DNA of 42,044 nt, from contig NZ_JACHJT010000003.1 of assembly GCF_014203805.1 (NCBI RefSeq), positions 1-42,044 of the forward strand. Reading direction: 5' to 3'. Shown piece after piece: positions 24,210 to 28,791 of this stretch (positions within the stretch are counted from its first letter, which is position 1; every line of letters begins with the position of its first letter). This stretch comes from Lipingzhangella halophila (GTDB lineage: Bacteria > Actinomycetota > Actinomycetes > Streptosporangiales > Streptosporangiaceae). Both the position numbers and the translations under genes were made by a program. Under the pieces are notes generated by a model. The model was given only the letters and a program-made list of their open reading frames with translations, was not told the origin of the DNA and searched no databases.

Positions 24210-24533
24210 TCATTGGCGTCGATGACTGATCAAACCTGGATGCGTTTCGCTGTCTCGCTTGCGCTTTGGCTGCTGCCCTCTCGCCGCACGCGCTTGTAGC
24301 GCTGTGCGCTTGCGATGATGTGTCCTGCACAGCGTCCTGATGTTGTCGATGCTGTGGTCCTGTGCATCACCTATGTGGTCAGCGTCGGTGCCCTGTGCTG
24401 TGCAGCGTGACCCCTCCTCGTCCACCCACGTGCACTGGTGGTCGTCCCGGTCCAGGGCCTGGGCCCTGAGGGCCTTCCACCCCTGGGGTCGTGGGGTGGT
24501 GCGCCATGCGGTGGGGCTCTCCTGCCAGGGCAT
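24210..24533 (-). CDS. HNH endonuclease
   Basis: 107 residues from the ATG at 24533, which has GGAGG five bases upstream; a GTG two codons earlier overlaps that site. The HNH fold is clear: QC (C34), RC (C44), DADHIGD (D52, H53), SIDNIRTLC (N64, C69) and RTHHRKR (H72, H73). HNH proteins of this size are encoded beside terminase genes in many cos-type phages and can be needed for TerL cleavage. Here the prim-pol gene lies between it and terS. The C-terminus is basic. Confidence 0.88.
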   Translation of the reverse strand: MPWQESPTAWRTTPRPQGWKALRAQALDRDDHQCTWVDEEGSRCTAQGTDADHIGDAQDHSIDNIRTLCRTHHRKRTALQARAARGQQPKRKRDSETHPGLISHRRQ

Positions 24534-24569
24534 AGCCACCTCCGGGGTTCTCTCTGGGGTGGGGGTCTG

Positions 24570-24595
24570 AAATGACCCCCCTCAAAATGACCCCC
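24570..24595. repeat. Two direct 11-bp repeats upstream of the HNH gene
   Basis: AAATGACCCCC occurs at 24570-24580 and 24585-24595, 15 bp apart. The pair lies in the divergent region between the HNH gene (minus) and the gene at 24667 (plus). It is possibly a regulator site; no clear -10 box is fixed nearby. Confidence 0.4.
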
Positions 24596-24666
24596 GCCGG
24601 GAAACCGTTGCGGCGTATCGCGCGTCTCATGGAACGAATCCGCGCACTCCCCCTTTGGAGGGCTTC

Positions 24667-25161
24667 ATGCCTCGCATCGCAGCAAACGGCGCCGTTATCT
24701 CCGACGACAGCCAGTGGTACTACACCGGCTTCCAGTGGAAGCCCTTGGTTGACGACGCCGCGGGCAAGCCGGGATGGGAGGAAACCGCGGACGCGGGCAA
24801 GCTGGCGAAGCCGGACTCCTCCTCGGCGGGCAAGAAGCTCGCGGCCCTGGTGTCTGACCACGGGTCGTTGCAGGCGGCCGAGCGTGCGGCCGGTGAGGCC
24901 GAGGCTGGCGGGTTGAAGCAGAAGCTCGTCACCTACAAGAACACTGAGGAGTTCCAGGCTGAGGCGCCGCGGATGATGGCGGCCGGGTGGCGTATCCAGG
25001 GCCAGTCCGCGGGCAACGACCATACGACGGCGGGACGGGTCGGCGCGGGCATTGTGGTCGGCGGTGTGCTGACTGGCGGTGTGGGTGCGCTGGTGGGCGG
25101 GGCTTTGGGTGCGGCGTCGAAGAAGAAGGGTCAGGTTCAGGTGACCTGGGAGCGGGACTAG
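24667..25161 (+). CDS. Glycine-zipper protein, probable moron
   Basis: 164 residues, plus strand, inside an otherwise minus-strand region. The ATG at 24667 follows GGAGGG. The N-terminus carries SQWYYTGFQWKPL, an Ala/Lys/Glu helical centre and YKNTEEFQAEAPRMMAAGWR. A glycine-zipper segment (about 127-152, VGAGIVVGGVLTGGVGALVG) could insert in a membrane, and a short basic tail follows. Similar proteins occur in actinobacterial chromosomes. The reversed orientation and own ribosome-binding site suggest expression in the lysogen, for example host modification or superinfection exclusion; that function is only inferred. Confidence 0.75.
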   Translation: MPRIAANGAVISDDSQWYYTGFQWKPLVDDAAGKPGWEETADAGKLAKPDSSSAGKKLAALVSDHGSLQAAERAAGEAEAGGLKQKLVTYKNTEEFQAEAPRMMAAGWRIQGQSAGNDHTTAGRVGAGIVVGGVLTGGVGALVGGALGAASKKKGQVQVTWERD

Positions 25162-25162
25162 G

Positions 25163-25327
25163 TCACACCTCCCGGTGTTCGCCCTGAAGCCCGGCGATGC
25201 CGGCCCACACGTCGGCGAGCTCGGTGACGCGCTCCATCTTGGCCAGGTCAGTCTCGGCCTCGGCCCAGTGCAGCAGCCGCACGGCGTGGGAGAGGGCTTG
25301 GTCTCTGGTGGGCAGCTCGTCAGCCAT
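25163..25327 (-). CDS. Small helical protein following the Acb2-like gene
   Basis: 54 residues. Its ATG (25327) directly follows the stop of the Acb2-like gene (TGA then ATG), so it is probably made by termination-reinitiation. The sequence is one long acidic helix pair (LPTRDQALSHAVRLLHWAEA, then TDLAKMERVTELADVWAGI) and ends 2 bp from the stop of the convergent plus-strand gene. It has no membrane segment and no cysteine. Family not recognised. The tight coupling suggests it acts with, or is dosed with, its upstream partner. Confidence 0.7.
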   Translation of the reverse strand: MADELPTRDQALSHAVRLLHWAEAETDLAKMERVTELADVWAGIAGLQGEHREV

Positions 25328-25561
25328 TCAGAGGTTGCTCTCGGGCTGGAACACGGCGCGCACCGTCCACATGAACCCGGTCTGCAGGTGGGTGCGGCCG
25401 AGCGCCAGGGCACGCTTGTCGATGTCGTCACGCGCGTTCAGCTCGGCGACCAGGAAGCCCAACTCGTTCTCGATGGCCTTGATGCGGTTGACCAGGTCGA
25501 TGCGGTCCTGCGGGTGGTGCCGATAGCCGGTGACCTTGCCGGGCTCCTGCGGGTCTGCCAT
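25328..25561 (-). CDS. Acb2-like anti-CBASS cyclic-nucleotide sponge (candidate)
   Basis: 77 residues. A GYR motif (Y13) starts a helical hairpin: IDLVNRIKAIENELGFLVAE, then RALALGRTHLQTGFMWTVRA and VFQPE. This is the pattern of the Acb2/Tad1-hairpin family, whose members bind CBASS signal molecules such as cGAMP and shield phages from that defence. As I recall, Pseudomonas phage Acb2 binds cGAMP with Tyr11 and Lys26; here Y13 and K28 have the same 15-residue spacing. A strong AGGAGG ribosome-binding site precedes it. It lies between a RyR-domain gene and a 54-codon gene. Family assignment is by pattern recognition; activity is inference. Confidence 0.78.
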   Translation of the reverse strand: MADPQEPGKVTGYRHHPQDRIDLVNRIKAIENELGFLVAELNARDDIDKRALALGRTHLQTGFMWTVRAVFQPESNL

Positions 25562-25573
25562 GGGAACCTCCTA

Positions 25574-25915
25574 TCAGCACAGTGCGCCGACGATCGCGTG
25601 GAACAGGGCGTCCTTGGCTCGCTGTTCCTCGGAGAGCTGCTCGTAGGGGACCAAGCATGGGTGCGTGCGGCGGGCAGCGTCCTTCACTTCGCCGTGAGCC
25701 CAGCCGTCGGCGAGCTTGAACTCGCACCATGAGTTGTGGAGCTGCTCGGGTGTGGCCCCGTCGAGGGCCTTGGATACGCCGTCTCGCGCGGAGTTCCGCT
25801 GCCACCGGGGCGCCTCGTCCCACGGCAGGGACGGGGCAGGGTCGCCCTGCTCAAGCTGGAGCGCGCGGTTGGCGTCGTGGGCCACGCGGGCGATGGTGTC
25901 GACGTGTACGGCCAT
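25574..25915 (-). CDS. RyR-domain protein
   Basis: 113 residues. Residues about 58-110 fit the ryanodine-receptor repeat (RyR) domain seen in bacteria and phages: QLHNSWCEFKLADGW, then GEVKDAARRTHPCLVPYEQL and EEQRAKD. The N-terminal half is helical (MAVHVDTIARVAHDANRALQ). An AGGAAG ribosome-binding site precedes the ATG. RyR-domain genes in phages commonly sit in accessory regions, here next to the Acb2-like gene. A role as ligand-binding or anti-defence partner has been suggested for such domains, but nothing here proves it. Confidence 0.82.
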   Translation of the reverse strand: MAVHVDTIARVAHDANRALQLEQGDPAPSLPWDEAPRWQRNSARDGVSKALDGATPEQLHNSWCEFKLADGWAHGEVKDAARRTHPCLVPYEQLSEEQRAKDALFHAIVGALC

Positions 25916-25953
25916 GGGTGCTTCCTCCTGCTGGCGAGGGTGGTGTGTGGTGC

Positions 25954-26000
25954 CCCGGTCTGGCTCGACGCGCCCCTCGCCGACACGGAGCCAGACCGGG
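25954..26000 (-). terminator. Hairpin between the RyR gene and its upstream neighbour
   Basis: A perfect 12-bp inverted repeat (25954-25965 with 25989-26000) with a 23-nt loop, starting 11 bp past the stop at 26012. There is no T-run. It separates the 26012 gene from the RyR/Acb2-like group. Confidence 0.5.
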
Positions 26001-26011
26001 ACGATCAGGGG

Positions 26012-26311
26012 TCAGAACTCGGCGTAAGGATGGACGCTGGCGTCGGCGCGGACCATCTTGCGGATCAAGTCCTTCATGGCGGTGTCGTCGCGGGTGACGT
26101 CGAGGACGACGTTGGGGCTCTGGTCGGGCAGGTCGACGTCGTACCCGAACACGAGGAGGGGTGGCAGCCCGGCCTCCTTGAGGCCGTCGGGGTCGATGTT
26201 GGCGCCTTTGGCTTCGTCCGAGGTGACGCCGTCGAGCACGAGGATGTGCTTGTGCTGTGTGGCGTCGCCGGTGGTTTCGGTGCCGACGTAGAGGCTGCGC
26301 AAACGGGCCAT
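26012..26311 (-). CDS. Hypothetical protein
   Basis: 99 residues from the ATG at 26311, which has GGGAGA six bases upstream; the frame extends further but only through the terminator region. The protein is a mixed alpha/beta sequence (LRSLYVGTETTGDATQHKHI, LLVFGYDVDLPDQSPN, MKDLIRKMVRADASVHPYAEF-like end). It has no cysteine and no membrane segment. It lies between two hairpins (26345-26375 and 25954-26000), so it may be a separately regulated unit. I do not recognise the family. Confidence 0.6.
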   Translation of the reverse strand: MARLRSLYVGTETTGDATQHKHILVLDGVTSDEAKGANIDPDGLKEAGLPPLLVFGYDVDLPDQSPNVVLDVTRDDTAMKDLIRKMVRADASVHPYAEF

Positions 26312-26344
26312 GATGGTCTCCCAGGGGCGAGATGGGCATGAGAA

Positions 26345-26375
26345 AGGCCCGGTGAGCGGGGCTCGAACCGGGCCT
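26345..26375 (-). terminator. Rho-independent terminator after the 26460 gene
   Basis: A perfect 9-bp stem (26345-26353 with 26367-26375) is followed on the minus strand by TTTCTCATG. It lies downstream of the gene ending at 26460 and should end its transcript. It shares its outer arm and tail with the hairpin at 27279-27309, in inverted orientation. Confidence 0.65.
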
Positions 26376-26419
26376 GCGTCTGTTTCTGGGCATGACGAGA
26401 ACACCATCTCGGCCGTGCC

Positions 26420-26428
26420 TGTGGATAA
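26420..26428 (-). other. Perfect DnaA-box-like sequence
   Basis: The minus strand reads TTATCCACA, the consensus DnaA box, in the 148-bp non-coding stretch between 26311 and 26460. Only one such site is seen here and there is no AT-rich unwinding region, so it may be coincidental. A TAGAGT box lies just upstream of it with a TTTGCG hexamer 18 bp further on. Confidence 0.3.
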
Positions 26429-26459
26429 CTCTAGCCAGCGGTGATTATCTGCGCAAACC

Positions 26460-27191
26460 TCACGCCCCGAGCCGCTTCGCCAGCCAGCCCCACTCGGCGT
26501 CAGGCCAGGCGGGCTTTCCGAACAACCACGTGCCGCAGTCGGCCTCAGGCGGCTCGCACGCATCGGACTCGCACACGATCAGCGGATCCCCGGCGACCAG
26601 CCGAACCACCAGCGTGCGCTGCCCGCCGGCGGGCGCCTGCGTGGTGCGCCCGTGGCACCAGGCGCACACCGTGGACAGCACCTGGCCGTCGACGATCTCC
26701 GACAGCGACCGCTCCAAGGTGCGCCGCATGCGCGCCGCGGCGGCCTGGGCGTCGTCGAGGATGCCGGGCTCGGCGTCGGCGGCTGCGGCCAGGTGCGCGG
26801 CGGCGTAGGCAAGCAGGCGGTCCAGGGCCGCGAAGTCGTAGACGGTGCTGGGCGGGTCGGGCTCGACGATGCGCACGGCCGCGTTGATGCGGGCGGCCAT
26901 CTCGGTGGTGTCGGCCAGCACCTGCGCGAGGTCGTCGAGGACGGAGACATGCATCGGCGCCCGGCTCGTGCCGAGGGCGGCCAGGCGCTGCTCCTGGCGT
27001 TCGGTGCGTGCGAGCTCGTCGGCGCGCTGGCGGGCGATGCGGCTGAGGGGGCGCCGGATGCGGCGCCGCCGGGTCCCGGGCAGGCGCATCTGGTGGAGGT
27101 CAGGCCAGGAACGGGCGATCCAGGTGAGGTCGGCGACGGTTCCGGTGATGCGGTCGGCCCGGTCGGCGGTGTAGACGGCGTCGTGCGGCAT
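26460..27191 (-). CDS. Zinc-binding hypothetical protein
   Basis: 243 residues. A basic N-terminal region (RRRRIRRPLSRIARQRADEL) is followed by a helical centre (about 90-165, Ala-rich) and a C-terminal cysteine module. The module consists of CAWCHG (about 177-182), a CESDACEPPEADCG stretch (about 208-221) and a Trp-rich end (WPDAEWGWLAKRL). The spacing suggests one zinc site. Proteins with this ending are frequent in actinophage early regions, but their role is not known. The gene is a single-gene unit flanked by two related hairpins in inverted orientation. Confidence 0.72.
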   Translation of the reverse strand: MPHDAVYTADRADRITGTVADLTWIARSWPDLHQMRLPGTRRRRIRRPLSRIARQRADELARTERQEQRLAALGTSRAPMHVSVLDDLAQVLADTTEMAARINAAVRIVEPDPPSTVYDFAALDRLLAYAAAHLAAAADAEPGILDDAQAAAARMRRTLERSLSEIVDGQVLSTVCAWCHGRTTQAPAGGQRTLVVRLVAGDPLIVCESDACEPPEADCGTWLFGKPAWPDAEWGWLAKRLGA

Positions 27192-27278
27192 GAGTCCCCC
27201 GGTGGTGATAGCGAACGGCTATGCTGGGTGCGACTCCCGAAGGGGGTTCAGGCGGTTGACGGAGCTGCCAGACGGGCG

Positions 27279-27309
27279 GGGCCCGGCGCGAGGGGGAAGC
27301 ACCGGGCCC
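27279..27309 (+). terminator. Hairpin with plus-strand T-tail
   Basis: An 8-bp stem (27279-27286 with 27302-27309, extendable by two more pairs) is followed on the plus strand by TTTCTCATG. It lies right beside the minus-strand stop at 27314. On the plus strand it would stop antisense transcription; on the minus strand it is a hairpin without T-tail. The 122-bp gap 27192-27313 holds nothing else I can support. Confidence 0.45.
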
Positions 27310-27313
27310 TTTC

Positions 27314-27517
27314 TCATGTCTGGCACGTGACCCAGCGCTGTTGCCATCCGTAAGGGCTCCACCCGCACCCCTCGCAGACGGCCCACCCGCCGATGATGTG
27401 TGAGCCCTGACTGGTGAAGGCGTAGATGGTGGCGGACCACAGGGTGGATGCTTGGCAGTGGGGGCACCACAGTGGTTCGGGTTCGCCGATGAGCGGGGTG
27501 GCTTCTTCGACGTGCAT
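27314..27517 (-). CDS. Small zinc-ribbon protein
   Basis: 67 residues with two CxxC pairs (WCPHCQ at about 18-21 and CEGCGW at about 48-51), the arrangement of a zinc ribbon. Trp residues follow both pairs. The ATG at 27517 follows GGAGG and overlaps the upstream stop by 1 bp (TGATG). It may bind nucleic acid or a partner protein; no specific family was recognised. Confidence 0.68.
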   Translation of the reverse strand: MHVEEATPLIGEPEPLWCPHCQASTLWSATIYAFTSQGSHIIGGWAVCEGCGWSPYGWQQRWVTCQT

Positions 27518-27795
27518 CACACCTCCTCGTCTTCGGGGTGCCAGCGCGGCTGCCGCACCGGGTCCACGGGCGGCGACACCGGGCCTTGGCCCGCGGTGCC
27601 GTTCTCGTAGCGGTATCGGGCGGCGAGGCGGATGCAGTCGCCGATCTGGTCGCGAGTGAGGCCCCGCACGCGGTAGCGCATGTTGTAGCCGTGGACGACC
27701 ACGATCACGGCCCACACGGCGAAGGCGCAGGCGGCGAGCGCGACCGCGGCGAGGATGATGGCGGCGGTCCACATGAGGACGGTCTCAGCACTCAC
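27517..27795 (-). CDS. Small membrane protein
   Basis: 92 residues from a GTG that overlaps the upstream stop (GTGA). The N-terminal half is one or two hydrophobic helices (about 6-36, VLMWTAAIILAAVALAACAF and VWAVIVVVHG). The rest is polar and basic (RYRVRGLTRDQIGDCIRLAA), ending acidic. Type and function are unknown. It is an inner-membrane protein expressed with the RNase AS-like gene upstream. Confidence 0.62.
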   Translation of the reverse strand: MSAETVLMWTAAIILAAVALAACAFAVWAVIVVVHGYNMRYRVRGLTRDQIGDCIRLAARYRYENGTAGQGPVSPPVDPVRQPRWHPEDEEV

Positions 27796-28382
27796 GCGGC
27801 ACCCCCGGCGGCTCCGAGGTGGCGCAGGCAGTCCATGACGTGGCGGGCGTCGGCGAGGGCGTCGTGGACGCCGTCCCGCTGGTCGGGCACGGCGGCGTCG
27901 GGACGGTGCGCGAGTTCCTGCTGCAGGTCGCGCGTGAACATGGGCATGCCTTCCGGCAGGTCGATCATCCGGCCGTAGAGCTGGGCGAGGGCGACGTGGT
28001 CATAGGCGCCGTAATCGGCCCACAGCTCCACGTGCGGCACCTGCTCGGGGTCGGAGCCGAGCAGGAATTCCCGGATCTCGTTGGCGATCACCCACTTGGG
28101 CTTGACTCGGGTGTCGTGCAGGTCGGGGCCGACCGGGTTGTCTGCGGGGCTCTGGTACTGGCGCGGGGGGTGCTTCAGGTAGTCGTCCAGCCACTTCCTG
28201 CCGGTGATGGGCAGATGGGGTACGACGTTGCGCATGAGCCATTCGTGCTTGCGGATGCGGTCCCAGTCGGCGTCTGCGTTGACGGCGTAGTACTCGCGGC
28301 CGTTCTCGGCGACGATGCCGATGCTGATCAGGTCGATGGTGTGGCCATCTTCGAGGAATTCGGTGTCGTAGGCGTAGATCAT
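27792..28382 (-). CDS. RNase AS-like 3'-5' exoribonuclease (DEDDh)
   Basis: 196 residues. The start (MIYAYDTEFLEDGHTIDLIS) carries the first DEDD motif (D6, E8). LWADYGAYDHVALAQLYG gives the second acidic cluster, and GVHDALADARHVMDCLRHL gives the HD...D motif (H173, D174, D178). This order matches the Rv2179c/RNase AS family, mycobacterial 3' exoribonucleases with preference for adenine-rich RNA. The ATG at 28382 was chosen because the fold starts there; longer frames add only Arg/Pro-rich sequence. The gene is coupled to its neighbours by 4-bp overlaps. Its likely role is RNA turnover, perhaps of host or phage transcripts. Confidence 0.85.
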   Translation of the reverse strand: MIYAYDTEFLEDGHTIDLISIGIVAENGREYYAVNADADWDRIRKHEWLMRNVVPHLPITGRKWLDDYLKHPPRQYQSPADNPVGPDLHDTRVKPKWVIANEIREFLLGSDPEQVPHVELWADYGAYDHVALAQLYGRMIDLPEGMPMFTRDLQQELAHRPDAAVPDQRDGVHDALADARHVMDCLRHLGAAGGAA

Positions 28383-28606
28383 TCCGTGGGGCCTTCCGTG
28401 AGTTGGTCGATGAGGTCGAGCGCGGCGGCCCGGACCTCGTCGTCGAGGTCGGCCTGGCGGAGCTCCCGGCGGGCGCCGTTGATGGTGCGGGTGGTCGCCA
28501 GGACGACGCCGGCGCACCCGGCTGCGCGCCGCTGGAGGGAGCCCGGTGCCGCGGCGGCGTGGTGTTCGCGGGCGGCCGCGGCGAGCGGTGCGGTGGGGCT
28601 GCTCAT
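28379..28606 (-). CDS. Small helical hypothetical protein
   Basis: 75 residues, Ala-rich and entirely helical (PTAPLAAAAREHHAAAAPGS, then RRELRQADLDDEVRAAALDL). The ATG at 28606 overlaps the upstream stop (ATGA). The stop overlaps the exoribonuclease start the same way, so it is translated as part of a chain. No domain was recognised. Confidence 0.6.
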   Translation of the reverse strand: MSSPTAPLAAAAREHHAAAAPGSLQRRAAGCAGVVLATTRTINGARRELRQADLDDEVRAAALDLIDQLTEGPTE

Positions 28607-28791
28607 GAGGTGACCCGACGCCAGGCGGTCTCGCTCTGGTACACCCCGGGCGTCTTCCCGTAGCTCTGGAGCTTGTCGGCGTAGCGCTGGGCGTCGTGGT
28701 GGCGACGGAAGTACCGGTGCTTGATGTCGCCCTTGTCGCTTTGCCAGCGGACGACGTAGAGGGCGCCGTCGGGTGGCTTCAGGTTGGTCAT
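28603..28791 (-). CDS. Small basic hypothetical protein
   Basis: 62 residues. A short beta strand (ALYVVRWQSD) is followed by KHRYFRRHHDAQRYADKLQS and a final beta strand, forming a compact alpha/beta unit rich in His and Arg. Small proteins with this YFRRHHDAQ-type helix are common next to primase genes in Streptomyces phages. It is coupled on both sides by ATGA overlaps (28788-28791 and 28603-28606). Function unknown. Confidence 0.68.
   Translation of the reverse strand: MTNLKPPDGALYVVRWQSDKGDIKHRYFRRHHDAQRYADKLQSYGKTPGVYQSETAWRRVTS

Noticed and set aside
26338-26355. Mini-frame ATGAGAAAGGCCCGGTGA (five codons) and similar ATG-GAAAG starts at 2874 and 27318.
   Set aside because: They are the outer arms of hairpins rather than leader peptides; there is no ribosome-binding site and no regulated gene follows in the same direction.
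26345-26375. GGTTCGAGCCCC resembles a tRNA T-arm.
   Set aside because: The flanking five-base stem does not pair, there is no acceptor or anticodon arm, and the segment forms a 9-bp terminator hairpin instead.
27219-27470. Minus-strand frame of 83 codons across 27219-27470.
   Set aside because: It overlaps the zinc-ribbon gene in another frame, runs through a hairpin and has no ribosome-binding site.
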